From Candidatus Hydrogenedentota bacterium (GTDB lineage: Bacteria > Hydrogenedentota > Hydrogenedentia > Hydrogenedentales > CAITNO01), in the NCBI GenBank assembly GCA_903822375.1, contig CAIJOU010000285.1:1-20996 (forward strand): 20,996 bases of DNA, written 5' to 3'. Both the position numbers and the translations under genes were made by a program. Every line of letters begins with the position of its first letter. The first letter of the stretch is position 1. Shown one piece after another: positions 1 to 7,343 of the stretch. The notes beneath the pieces are model-generated. The model was not told the DNA's origin, did not search any database, and saw nothing but the letters and a program-made list of their open reading frames with translations.

Positions 1-697
1 CCGTCGGGAAGGCGCCCGCCTTTTCCTTCCGGTACTGCTTTATTGAGGAAACCCGCAGGCCCACGTCATCCATGAACCATGCGCCGCCGGGAGTGTTCTC
101 CAGACTGCACCCCCCGGCCACCCGGGCACGCACCACCCCTTCGGGAATGATCAGGCAGCCGCCCCGGGGCTGCCAGGTCCAGTGCTTGGGAAAATCCCTT
201 TCCCGCAACAGGGGCCCCTCTGCCTTGGGCTCCAGCACGGTCCATGCGCCCCCTTCCGGCTGGACCTCCACCCAGAGGGCGGGCCCTTTTTGAACCGTCC
301 CCTCAGACTTGACCCAGCCTTGAAACTCGACCATGTCCCCGGTCTGCACCACCAGCGGGTCGGACCAGAAGCGGGCTTCGCCCGGCTTGCCCAGACCTTC
401 AAGCCGCAACGCATGGCTGCCGGTGCGCGCCACGGTTTTCTCCCGTGTCCAGCCGCCGGGCAGTCCTTCCGAGAAAGACCATCCCGCAAGCGGTCCCGCG
501 CTTTCCGTTTCAAAAGAGGAATTGGCGTTCTGCGCGGCAATCTCCACGCGCTCCTCCTTGGAGACAGTGTCCTGGGGCTGCGCGGCAGGCGTGTTGGGGG
601 CGGGCGCAGGCGTTGCCGGTGGCGCTTCCCCGCCGCAACCGCAAAGCGTTGCGCACACTGCAATAAGCACCGCCTGCGGCAAATGGGTCATTTTCAT
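1..697 (-). CDS. Putative lipoprotein, 3' end beyond the window (partial)
   Basis: This reading frame is open from an ATG at 697 to the left edge, about 232 codons with no stop. The N-terminus (MKMTHLPQAVLIAVCATLCGCGGEA) has a short basic start, a hydrophobic core and an LCGC lipobox, so the product is probably exported and lipid-anchored at the cysteine near residue 21. A Pro/Ala-rich linker follows. Then comes a region that reads like a beta-sandwich of the carbohydrate-binding-module type (NSSFETE...GWSF...GSHALRLEG...WFMDDVGLR), which is the usual pattern of CBM-like domains with a terminal DDV strand. That fold call is inference. AGGAAT lies about 8 nt before the ATG. The gene follows the 810-2399 gene on the same strand after 112 nt, so the two may be co-transcribed or this gene may use the AT-rich site near 750. 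The enzymatic role, if any, would lie off-window. Confidence 0.8.
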   Translation of the reverse strand, partial: MKMTHLPQAVLIAVCATLCGCGGEAPPATPAPAPNTPAAQPQDTVSKEERVEIAAQNANSSFETESAGPLAGWSFSEGLPGGWTREKTVARTGSHALRLEGLGKPGEARFWSDPLVVQTGDMVEFQGWVKSEGTVQKGPALWVEVQPEGGAWTVLEPKAEGPLLRERDFPKHWTWQPRGGCLIIPEGVVRARVAGGCSLENTPGGAWFMDDVGLRVSSIKQYRKEKAGAFPT

Positions 698-749
698 CGT
701 ATAGATTCCTGTGGAGGGACGCTGGCGTAAATCACTGCACACCAACGAC

Positions 750-755
750 ATTATA
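750..755 (-). promoter_or_regulatory. Possible -10 element for the lipoprotein gene
   Basis: On the minus strand this reads TATAAT inside an AT-rich run (TATTATATAATG), which stands out against the GC-rich surroundings. It lies about 53 nt before the lipoprotein ATG. No good -35 hexamer sits 16-18 bp upstream, so the promoter call rests on the -10 alone. Confidence 0.35.
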
Positions 756-809
756 TAATATGTCTGTTGTGCGACGGCTTCCGGACCGTGAATCTCGAGT
801 CTAGGAGGC

Positions 810-2399
810 TCAACGATCCCCAGTCAAGTCCACACCCGTTTGAACCCTGTTCTGGTGATTTTGGTTGACAGCACGGGCCGAAACGGCACTGCCCCCGCTT
901 TCGTCTCCTGCGCGATTTTCGTCCACCACCGCGCGGGGCAGGACAAATGAGGCCGCAAGACAGAGGTAACCGAAGGCGCTGTGTCCAACAAGGAACAGCG
1001 CCGCGGCGGTCACAATCAGCGCCAACCACAGCGCGGCCTGTGCCCGTGGATAGGGAACGCGCAAACGCAGCGCGCGGCGCGCGGCGAATGTGACCGCGGC
1101 GACGACGAGGACGCCGGCGGCCAGGTAAGCCGCAAGCATCCCATACACCATCGCCGGAATGACTCCGCCATAACGCGGCTTCATGGACGGCGCAGGGGGG
1201 CGGGTCAGGTTGAAGAGGATGGCCTCCTCGCCCAGATAGGGAGCATCGGTGGCGTTGGACAGCAGCTGGGGCAGGCCAAGCCGGCCGTTTGGCAGCGGCC
1301 AGGACATGGCCAGCATTTCCGTCACCAGCGGGTAGGCGTGGTCAAAGCGGGCATTGGCCCGCGCGGCGGCAAGGCCGAACGCGCACGCGGCCATCCCGTG
1401 CCCGGCGATGGACGGCCCCGCATCCACGTCGGCATACCAGTCGCCCATGCCGCTGTCTTTGGCAAATTCGCGAAACCCCCACGCGCCCCAGCGGTACTGC
1501 CAGTAATGCTGCTCGTAGGCGCCGTACCACTGTCGGGCGAGGTCCGGCCAGAGTTCGGGTCCGACGAAGCACACATACGAATTGGAGCAGCCGCGCGCCG
1601 GACCAATCAGTTCGCCCGAGCCCGTGTCGGCCATGTAGCCGGGAAGCCCCACCGCATCGGCGGAATGCCCGCTAAACCCACGCTGCGCGCGCGCCAGCAT
1701 CGCGCCGTGGTCCGTGCCGAGCAGCAGGTCGGCGCGGCGAATGCATGCGACGGACGCCAGCACGTCGCCGGGATAGCATTCCGCGGGATAGTCGTTCAGC
1801 AGGCCGTGCGGCGAGGCGTCGATCTCCGCCGCCAGCGCGTCCGTCCTTTCCCGGAGCAGGGGAAGGTGCTCGGTCTCCCCGGTAAGGTTGTGCTGCGACA
1901 TGCTCGCGCACAACTGCATGGCGCGGTACCACACGTTTTCGCGTTCAAGGTAACGCTCCCCCCGGTGCTTCCTGACCCATCCACCGTGGCTGGGGTCGAG
2001 CACCAGCGCCGTCAGCGCGTCCACCGCACCGCGGGCATACACCTTCGGCGGCACCATGCCCTCGGGCGATTTCTCCCATGCCAGCTGCAGCGCCTCGGTG
2101 GACCAGAGGTAGAACAGCGACCCAAATACGGGCCACTCTGTGCCGGAAATGTTCTCCGTGCTGAGTCCCGCCGCGCGGCCGGACGCCACGCGCGCCTTCG
2201 CCCAGCGCTCCAGCTTTGGGGCCAGGTTTCGGTGGAGACGGAACGCCGCCTTGGGCACATCCCCGCCCTTGAGGGCGGGGTCGCGCAGGTCCAGCGCAAC
2301 CCGCACCGCCGGATAGAAGGCAAACCAGCAGGCAAGCACAACGGCCAGAGCGAAGTTGCCGAATATGCAGAGGCGGACAAGATGGATCTTCGTGTTCAT
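810..2399 (-). CDS. Membrane protein with possible linalool dehydratase/isomerase-like domain
   Basis: 529 residues. The start is the ATG at 2399, preceded by AGAAGGAGAA, a good ribosome site. One hydrophobic helix (about residues 8-29) precedes a soluble domain of some 370 residues, and two or three helices (about 413-487) come near the C-terminus, followed by a polar tail. The soluble part is rich in paired helices with conserved-looking blocks: ERENVWYRAMQLCASM (about 153-168), YPAECYPGDVLASV (204-217), LLGTDH (226-231) and WYADVDAGPSIAGHG (321-335). From memory these recall the (alpha/alpha)6 barrel of linalool dehydratase/isomerase, where a similar E-EN-Y block precedes an N-P-x-x-Y/Cys block and a GTD motif. 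No alignment was made, and the substrate cannot be inferred. It is transcribed divergently from the 2596-3626 pair across the half-site cluster at 2510-2563. Frames on the other strand here are antisense artefacts. Confidence 0.85.
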   Translation of the reverse strand: MNTKIHLVRLCIFGNFALAVVLACWFAFYPAVRVALDLRDPALKGGDVPKAAFRLHRNLAPKLERWAKARVASGRAAGLSTENISGTEWPVFGSLFYLWSTEALQLAWEKSPEGMVPPKVYARGAVDALTALVLDPSHGGWVRKHRGERYLERENVWYRAMQLCASMSQHNLTGETEHLPLLRERTDALAAEIDASPHGLLNDYPAECYPGDVLASVACIRRADLLLGTDHGAMLARAQRGFSGHSADAVGLPGYMADTGSGELIGPARGCSNSYVCFVGPELWPDLARQWYGAYEQHYWQYRWGAWGFREFAKDSGMGDWYADVDAGPSIAGHGMAACAFGLAAARANARFDHAYPLVTEMLAMSWPLPNGRLGLPQLLSNATDAPYLGEEAILFNLTRPPAPSMKPRYGGVIPAMVYGMLAAYLAAGVLVVAAVTFAARRALRLRVPYPRAQAALWLALIVTAAALFLVGHSAFGYLCLAASFVLPRAVVDENRAGDESGGSAVSARAVNQNHQNRVQTGVDLTGDR

Positions 2400-2509
2400 G
2401 GCACATTCTCCTTCTGTTGTCGTTTACCAATGCGAACCACCCCGCGGGCTTCAGTTCCGGGCTCCCGGGCTCCGGCACCGCCGTCGCAACGTTGATCGCC
2501 CATTAGCGT

Positions 2510-2563
2510 CAAAGTACTTTGCATTTCAAATGTCTCCATATACTTTGTACCACAAAGTACTTG
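2510..2563. promoter_or_regulatory. Cluster of TACTTTG/CAAAGTA half-sites (candidate operators)
   Basis: Three dyads lie in the divergent intergenic region. CAAAGTACTTTG (2510-2521) is a perfect 12-bp palindrome. TACTTTGT-ACC-ACAAAGTA (2541-2559) is a perfect dyad with 8-bp arms. CAAAGTACTTG (2553-2563) is a partial third copy sharing a half-site with the second. CATTTCAAATG (2522-2532) is a further small dyad between them. The cluster overlaps the promoter region of the 2596 gene and lies 111 nt or more before the 2399 gene, so one regulator could control both directions. The winged-helix protein encoded at 3243-3626 is the obvious candidate; that link is inference. Confidence 0.6.
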
Positions 2564-2589
2564 ATAATACAAGTGACCCCGGGTAGAAT
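2561..2589 (+). promoter_or_regulatory. Candidate sigma70-type promoter for the 2596-3626 pair
   Basis: TTGATA (2561-2566) and TAGAAT (2584-2589) are separated by 17 bp. Initiation about 7 bp after the -10 would fall at the ATG itself (2596), implying a leaderless transcript. An alternative -10, GATAAT (2563-2568), has a poorer -35 but would leave a leader of about 20 nt. Either choice overlaps the dyads at 2541-2563, which fits repression. Confidence 0.4.
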
Positions 2590-2595
2590 TGAGAC

Positions 2596-3243
2596 ATGGC
2601 GCAGAACGAAAATACATCCCGCGACGAGGCCGCGCCGGTCGCGTTCCTGCACGAACGCGCGATGGACAACCTGTCCTTCATCCGCGACGCCATGGCCCGG
2701 TCGGCGCCGCTGACGGCCGTGTCCGGCCGGGCAACCGTGCTCATGGGATGCATCGCACTCGCCGGGGCGCATGTCGCGTCGCTCCGCCGCACGGATGACT
2801 GGTGGATTTGGGTCTGGCTGGCCGTGGCCTTTGCCGGTTGCCTGACCGGCTTTGCGGGCATGGCCCTCAAATCACGGCGGCAGCGCGCGCCGCTCTTCTC
2901 GGCGGTGGGGCGCAAGTTCGCACTGAGCCTGTTCCCGCCGATACTGGCGGGCGTCATGCTTACGGAGGCCTGTTACGAACGTTCGCTGGATGAGCTGATG
3001 CCCGGCGTTTGGCTGATGCTGTACGGCGTCGGCGTGGTCACGGGCGGCGCCTTCTCGGTCAATGTGCTGCCGGTCACCGGTTTTTGCTTCATTGCCCTCG
3101 GCGTGTGCGCTTTCTATCCGCCCGTGCCGATGTTTCACCCCCTGGTCGGCACGTTGACCTTCGCCGATCTCATTCTGGCGGCGGGGTTCGGACTCCTTCA
3201 CATCGCAAGCGGGCTATACATAGCATGGAGGCACGACGGCTGA
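2596..3243 (+). CDS. Polytopic membrane protein of unknown function
   Basis: 215 residues, ATG at 2596. After a soluble N-terminus of about 45 residues there are roughly six hydrophobic segments (about residues 47-64, 70-91, 108-126, 138-155, 157-175, 186-210). There are no obvious transporter signatures or catalytic motifs. Its stop overlaps the start of the following winged-helix gene by one base (TGATG), so the two are almost certainly translationally coupled. Pairs of a small membrane protein with a one-domain winged-helix regulator are a recurring arrangement in Acidobacteria and planctomycete-like genomes (recollection, not checked here). A membrane sensor or partner of the regulator is a reasonable guess, but nothing in the sequence proves it. 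The start has only a weak ribosome site (TTGAGAC). Confidence 0.85.
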   Translation: MAQNENTSRDEAAPVAFLHERAMDNLSFIRDAMARSAPLTAVSGRATVLMGCIALAGAHVASLRRTDDWWIWVWLAVAFAGCLTGFAGMALKSRRQRAPLFSAVGRKFALSLFPPILAGVMLTEACYERSLDELMPGVWLMLYGVGVVTGGAFSVNVLPVTGFCFIALGVCAFYPPVPMFHPLVGTLTFADLILAAGFGLLHIASGLYIAWRHDG

Positions 3244-3626
3244 TGGCCAGGCAGGACAAAGCGACGGCCCGGTCGGCGCAGGACAGCGCGGCGACGCTGC
3301 GCGCCGTGTCGGGAATGGCCCAGTCGGAACAGGACGAGCCGCAGGGCCGCCTGCTGCACGACCGCATCCGTCTTGCCATAATCAGCGCGCTGGCGGTCAA
3401 TGAGTCCCTCGCCTTCACCGAACTGAAGACGCTGCTGGAGACCACGGACGGCAATCTCAGCGTTCACGCGCGCAAACTGGAGGAGGCGCAGTACATTGCC
3501 TACACCAAAACCTTCGACGGGCGCACCCCCAAGACCGTCTACCGGATCACCACCGAAGGCCGTCGCGCGCTGGAGAACTACCTCAAGCACATGGAAGCCC
3601 TCATCAAGGCCGTTCGCGGGAAGTAG
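3243..3626 (+). CDS. Winged-helix transcriptional regulator (MarR/ArsR-like, HTH_34 type)
   Basis: 127 residues. The start is the ATG at 3243, which overlaps the preceding stop; GGAGG (3227-3231) lies 11 nt upstream. An in-frame ATG at 3225 is possible but has no ribosome site. After a disordered, charged N-terminus of about 30 residues, the chain shows a winged-helix pattern: LLHDRIRLAIISALAVNESLAF, then the helix-turn-helix TELKTLLETTDGNLSVHARKLEEAQYI, and a wing (KTFDGRTPKTVYRITTEGRRAL). The terminal helix ends at KAVRGK. This is the layout of small MarR-like HTH_34 proteins. It is probably an autoregulator acting on the TACTTTG dyads upstream of the pair (inference). The TAG stop uses a TA followed by the first base of the 266-bp repeat element, so the present C-terminus may have been set by that insertion. 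Confidence 0.88.
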   Translation: MARQDKATARSAQDSAATLRAVSGMAQSEQDEPQGRLLHDRIRLAIISALAVNESLAFTELKTLLETTDGNLSVHARKLEEAQYIAYTKTFDGRTPKTVYRITTEGRRALENYLKHMEALIKAVRGK

Positions 3627-3891
3627 GGTGTGCGGAATCCCGCAAAGCGGGATGTAGCGCACCATGTCCACCAGGGGACTGCCACCATTTTCGGCCCACG
3701 CCCCGACTTTGCACCCGGAACCGATACCCGAAATGGTGGATGTACCCGTGGCCGTGTGCGGCGGCGTGTCGCAGTTCGGGTACAGGCACCTGTTCCCGGC
3801 AAAGTTGAATGTTGGCATTCCCAGATTCATCGGCGGGAACAGGATGCCAGAATGGTGCGCTCCGTTTTGCTTTGCAAAACTCCGCACACCC
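3626..3891. mobile_element. MITE-like element, TA-flanked, with 40-bp terminal inverted repeats holding hairpins
   Basis: The ends 3626-3665 and 3852-3891 are inverted repeats of equal length. Both read, outside to inside, GGGTGTGCGGA, a 17-nt hairpin, two bases, then AGCGCACCAT. The hairpins differ in sequence but not in pairing: ATCCCGC-AAA-GCGGGAT on the left and GTTTTGC-AAA-GCAAAAC on the right. TA lies on both outer sides (3624-3625, 3892-3893), as expected for a duplication of the TA target used by IS630/Tc1/mariner transposases. At 266 bp with no transposase it would be non-autonomous. A minus-strand frame crosses the interior and runs out through the left end; it may be incidental. 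A dispersed structured repeat without transposition is the alternative. Confidence 0.65.
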
Positions 3892-4532
3892 TACAGAATA
3901 CCGAGCAACCGCATCCCGTCTCGAAACATTAGCAGCGCGAACAACATCAGCAATGCGCCGAGTATACGCATGACCACGACGTAGCCGCGTCCGGCAAGCA
4001 GGTGCCGCGACCGTCCCACAATCACGGCCAGCGTCATCTTGCAGCCCACCAGACAGCCCAGCAGGCAAGCGAGAAACCCCGCGGCGGCCAGGGGTGTCTT
4101 CGCCCACGCGTTGAGAATGATTGGGCTGCCCACGGTCAGCCAGAACACGTACACGTTTGGGTTGAGAAAGTTCACCAGTGCGCCGCGCCGCAACGATTTC
4201 GGGTCCACGTCCGGGTCCGCCATCTCCATGCCGCGCACTGTAAAGCTCTCCCAGGCCAGCCACAGCACAAAGAGCGTGCCCACCAACGAAACCGCCCCCA
4301 GCACCGGACCAAAGTGGGACAACCGTTTCAGCACCAGTATGCACACAAGAATGACCGGCACATCGGTGAAGAGGGGAACCAGTGCCACCTTCAGCCCCTC
4401 GCGCGTGCCATGCCGCATCGACTGCGCCAGCACAAGCGTCTGCAGCGGCCCGGGCGAAAGCCCGGCCGACAACCCCAGCACCACACCCGACCCAATGGTG
4501 GATAAGACCTCTGCGTTTTCAGAACCTGTCAT
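3891..4532 (-). CDS. LysE/RhtB-type amino-acid exporter
   Basis: 213 residues from the ATG at 4532; a second in-frame ATG at 4541 would add three residues and neither has a clear ribosome site. The family signature is near the N-terminus: GLSAGLSPGPLQTLVLAQS (about residues 20-38), with the SPGP motif typical of LysE/RhtB/CadD exporters. Next come a loop rich in D and P (ADPDVDPKSLRRG) and the second hallmark NFLNPNVYVFWLTVGSP. Six hydrophobic helices can be counted, the usual number, and the length is normal for the family. It would export an amino acid or similar small molecule from the cytoplasm; the substrate is not evident. The gene reads divergently from the secreted-enzyme operon at 4707. 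Its TAG stop includes the outermost base of the 266-bp element. An apparent 869-codon extension upstream is the antisense of the neighbouring gene. Confidence 0.9.
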   Translation of the reverse strand: MTGSENAEVLSTIGSGVVLGLSAGLSPGPLQTLVLAQSMRHGTREGLKVALVPLFTDVPVILVCILVLKRLSHFGPVLGAVSLVGTLFVLWLAWESFTVRGMEMADPDVDPKSLRRGALVNFLNPNVYVFWLTVGSPIILNAWAKTPLAAAGFLACLLGCLVGCKMTLAVIVGRSRHLLAGRGYVVVMRILGALLMLFALLMFRDGMRLLGIL

Positions 4533-4534
4533 GC

Positions 4535-4552
4535 ATGGCATTGTAATGCCAT
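4535..4552. repeat. 18-bp dyad over the start of the exporter gene
   Basis: ATGGCATT-GT-AATGCCAT has perfect 8-bp arms. It ends three bases before the exporter's ATG at 4532 and covers the alternative ATG at 4541, so it could be an operator or an mRNA hairpin that limits ribosome access. The absence of a normal ribosome site beside it is consistent with either role. Confidence 0.45.
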
Positions 4553-4620
4553 CGAACAGTGATGTCGAGGGAACTTGAGTCAACCGCTGTAAGACTGCGC
4601 AGCTGCCTGCTTCAACCACG

Positions 4621-4656
4621 CCCATTCGTCCCATTTGTCGCATCGGTCCCATTCTG
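4621..4656. repeat. Degenerate 9-bp tandem repeat in a promoter
   Basis: Four consecutive 9-mers read CCCATTCGT, CCCATTTGT, CGCATCGGT and CCCATTCTG. The array contains the -35 and spacer of the promoter at 4635-4662. Confidence 0.5.
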
Positions 4657-4662
4657 TATACT
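4635..4662 (+). promoter_or_regulatory. Sigma70-type promoter of the secreted-enzyme operon
   Basis: TTGTCG (4635-4640) and TATACT (4657-4662) are 16 bp apart. Initiation near 4669 would give a leader of about 38 nt before the ATG at 4707. It also argues against a start farther upstream for that gene. Confidence 0.55.
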
Positions 4663-4706
4663 GTGTTTCCTTGTGCCGCATGCCACAACCACGGGAAAGA
4701 TATCTT

Positions 4707-7343
4707 ATGACGGCAATGACTTTGCGTCCTTTTCTGCCCATAGTTCTGGTCGTTCTGGGGGCTTTGACGGCCTTCCCCGCGTCTGCCGCGCCGGTCCCTG
4801 CCGAGGCGCTCGTCCACGCGGATGACTATACCTTCGGCTATTACCCCCAGGGCTGGCGGCGCGATGAGAAGGACCCCGTCATCCGTTACGCGGTGCAGAC
4901 CAACCGCTATGCCATGCTGGTGGATGCATCGAACGGGCGGGTCACGCGGCTGGGCCCGGTGCGTCTGCCGGAAAAGGCCACCCAGGCCGCCATGCAGGGC
5001 AACGAACTGCTGAACGCGCTGCCCAATGCGGAAATCGACCTGGCGGTTGTCTGGAATGGCCATGCCTTTCCAATGGTCTCCGGCGCGGGCACGCCGGACC
5101 AGATGCGGCTGCAGCATGTGGGCAAGTACCTTCAGCAGTTCCAGTTTCCGGTGACGCAGATTGGCGGGCAGGCGTCCGGCGCGGGCTTGGAGGGCGCAAG
5201 CGCCTGGGTCGACGGGTACTGCTGGCCCGATCGGCTTTCGCTGGAGGCCAAGTTTGCCTGGCGCGAGATTCCGGCATTGCCCTCTTCGGAGCGCAAGGAT
5301 GTTGTCCTTGCCGCCATGCTCAAAGTGCCCGACACCTATCCCGTCGTCGAGATGCTCGGAGCCGACGACTCCTGGCAGCCCATCACCGGCAAGTCTGAGC
5401 GGGCGGTCCTCATGCGCAACGAACAGGGCGAAGGCATCGCCCTGCTGTGCATTCCCGGCGCGGGGCAGCATGTGCGGCGCAACGAGGACGGCCGACTGAT
5501 TTTGGAGAGCGACCCGTTCACCTTCCGCGCGCCTGCGGAGCAGCGTTTCGCCTGCGTGGTGGTGCCCTCGCTGGATGTGCGCAGCGCGGCGCTGCGCGAG
5601 GTGCGCCAGATGGCCGCGGGCGTCAGCGGCGCACTGCACGTCAACGCCGAGGGCCTGGCACCCTACACCGGTCCGTTGGAATCCGCCTATGACCCGGTGA
5701 AAGGCTGGTGGCAGGTGCTGCTCGGCGCCAACAACGACCTGAACACGATGGAGCAGGTGCGCGTGGCGGTGAACAACGCGGCATCCGCGCCGACCACGAT
5801 CCGCTTTAGTTTTGCCAAAGCGGGCGGCGGATTTCCCATCACGGGCATGTCGCCCGTGCTGCGCGACAGCGACGGTTGGCCGCTCGGCGTGCCCGTGCAA
5901 ATCTCCAAGAACTGGCACACCACACCCTGCTGGTTCCATGGCCTGACCATGCTGGACGCGGCACCGGGCGCGCCGCTGAATTTCGAATTCGACCTGGCCT
6001 ACGGCTTCTGGGGCGGCGTGCCCGCCGTGTCGCATGCGCAATTGTGCCTGGTCGGCTACGGCGGCAACCAGTTGTGGGACGAGATGGCCATCGGCTCCTT
6101 TGGCGAAAGTATCACCTACGACCCCGATGTGAACCTGACCCGTTCCATGGTGGACGACATCCGTCCGCTCATGGTCTGGGGCATGGGCAAGGAAGCCAAG
6201 CGGCAGTGGAGTTGGACGCACAACGTGGGTGGCTGCGATTTCCTGACGCTGTTTCTCAAGGATCAGCCCAAGCGCCAGTTCCTGCGTCGTCAAAAGACGC
6301 TCTATGCCAGCTACGGCCCGGTGATATCCGACGTGAGTTACGCGGGCGAAACGCCCGACGGCGCGATCCAGTCGCGTGTGCGCACCCAGACGTGGCGGGT
6401 GGAGGACCATGTGCGCGCGCTGTACACACTGCGCTACCGCGTGACGAAGCCGGTGGACGACATCGACCGACTGGCTTTCTTCCAGCTCGGCGCGGACCAC
6501 TACAATGACATCTCTTTCCAGCGTATCGCGCGAGGCTCACTCAGCGGCATGGACGAAAACTGGGAACCCAAGAAGGGCGGCCACGCCTACAGCCGACGCG
6601 GCGAAGCGCTTACCGGCAAATACCCGTGGGTGGGAATGTTCGGGATAAACAAGGATACCCCGCGCCCCTTCCCCGAAGGGGACCAGGGCGCTTTGGGCGA
6701 CAAGGCCTTCATCGTCCGCGAATGGAAAGCGAAACTCGGCGGCAAAGACTGTCCCACCCCCTGCTATTCCGTTTACGGCACCAAAGACGGCTGGGACGGC
6801 GCGCTGGTGGAATTGTCCCCTCCAAAGGACATGAACCGGCTTGAAACTGGCGACTATGTGGAGGCCACCGTCGAATTCCTCGTGTTGCCGCAGAAAGCGG
6901 ACGACTACTATGGCCCCAACCAGAGCATGGTCGCCGCGCTGAAAGCCAACGCCGAACCCTGGGCGCTGACGCTCCGTGAAGTGGTCGGAGCAAACGTCTC
7001 GGTGGAGGCGTCCATCGGCAAAGTGGAACAGACCTGGCCCGTGCGCATCGTTGCCGACAAGGGGGAGCAGGCCGAATTCACCATTACCGGCGGCGTCGGA
7101 TACACCCCGGTTACCCTCTGCGGCGTGCAGGCCAACCACGACTTTACGCTCTACACCAAGAACGATGACGGAACGCTCGCCAAGGTGGACCAATCGTCCA
7201 AGGTGGGGCGCGACTGGTGGCAGGCTGATTTCGACGCAACAGCAAAGAATTGGGACATCACTTATACCCTTCCCCTGGACGCGCCCAGCGATGCGCGCGC
7301 CGCGCACCGGTTCGTGTGGCGTATGGATGGGTTGGCAAAATGA
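4707..7343 (+). CDS. Large secreted protein of unknown function, partner of the GH78-type enzyme
   Basis: 878 residues from the ATG at 4707; GGGAAAG lies 7 nt before it, and a second ATG three codons on is also possible. Residues 1-27 form a clear signal peptide (hydrophobic core from FLPIVLVVLGALTAF, cleavage after ASA). The mature chain is rich in Trp, Gly and Asp and alternates short strands and loops, as in beta-sandwich carbohydrate-active proteins. No catalytic motif was recognised. Distinct blocks include DPVKGWWQVLLGANNDLNTMEQVRVAVNN (about residues 330-358), QLWDEMAIGSFGESITYDPD and WSWTHNVGGCDFLTLF. No membrane anchor or cell-wall signal follows. The stop overlaps the next gene's first ATG by four bases (ATGA), so it is made together with an alpha-L-rhamnosidase-like enzyme. 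A role in handling rhamnose-containing polysaccharide is plausible by context only. Confidence 0.85.
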   Translation: MTAMTLRPFLPIVLVVLGALTAFPASAAPVPAEALVHADDYTFGYYPQGWRRDEKDPVIRYAVQTNRYAMLVDASNGRVTRLGPVRLPEKATQAAMQGNELLNALPNAEIDLAVVWNGHAFPMVSGAGTPDQMRLQHVGKYLQQFQFPVTQIGGQASGAGLEGASAWVDGYCWPDRLSLEAKFAWREIPALPSSERKDVVLAAMLKVPDTYPVVEMLGADDSWQPITGKSERAVLMRNEQGEGIALLCIPGAGQHVRRNEDGRLILESDPFTFRAPAEQRFACVVVPSLDVRSAALREVRQMAAGVSGALHVNAEGLAPYTGPLESAYDPVKGWWQVLLGANNDLNTMEQVRVAVNNAASAPTTIRFSFAKAGGGFPITGMSPVLRDSDGWPLGVPVQISKNWHTTPCWFHGLTMLDAAPGAPLNFEFDLAYGFWGGVPAVSHAQLCLVGYGGNQLWDEMAIGSFGESITYDPDVNLTRSMVDDIRPLMVWGMGKEAKRQWSWTHNVGGCDFLTLFLKDQPKRQFLRRQKTLYASYGPVISDVSYAGETPDGAIQSRVRTQTWRVEDHVRALYTLRYRVTKPVDDIDRLAFFQLGADHYNDISFQRIARGSLSGMDENWEPKKGGHAYSRRGEALTGKYPWVGMFGINKDTPRPFPEGDQGALGDKAFIVREWKAKLGGKDCPTPCYSVYGTKDGWDGALVELSPPKDMNRLETGDYVEATVEFLVLPQKADDYYGPNQSMVAALKANAEPWALTLREVVGANVSVEASIGKVEQTWPVRIVADKGEQAEFTITGGVGYTPVTLCGVQANHDFTLYTKNDDGTLAKVDQSSKVGRDWWQADFDATAKNWDITYTLPLDAPSDARAAHRFVWRMDGLAK

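Noticed and set aside
981..2495. A 504-codon plus-strand frame
   Set aside because: Antisense shadow of the membrane protein gene, Arg/His/Gln-rich, no recognisable domain.
3891..6500. An 869-codon minus-strand frame
   Set aside because: Only its last 213 codons are the exporter; the rest is antisense to the secreted-protein gene, with low-complexity His/Arg/Gly-rich sequence.
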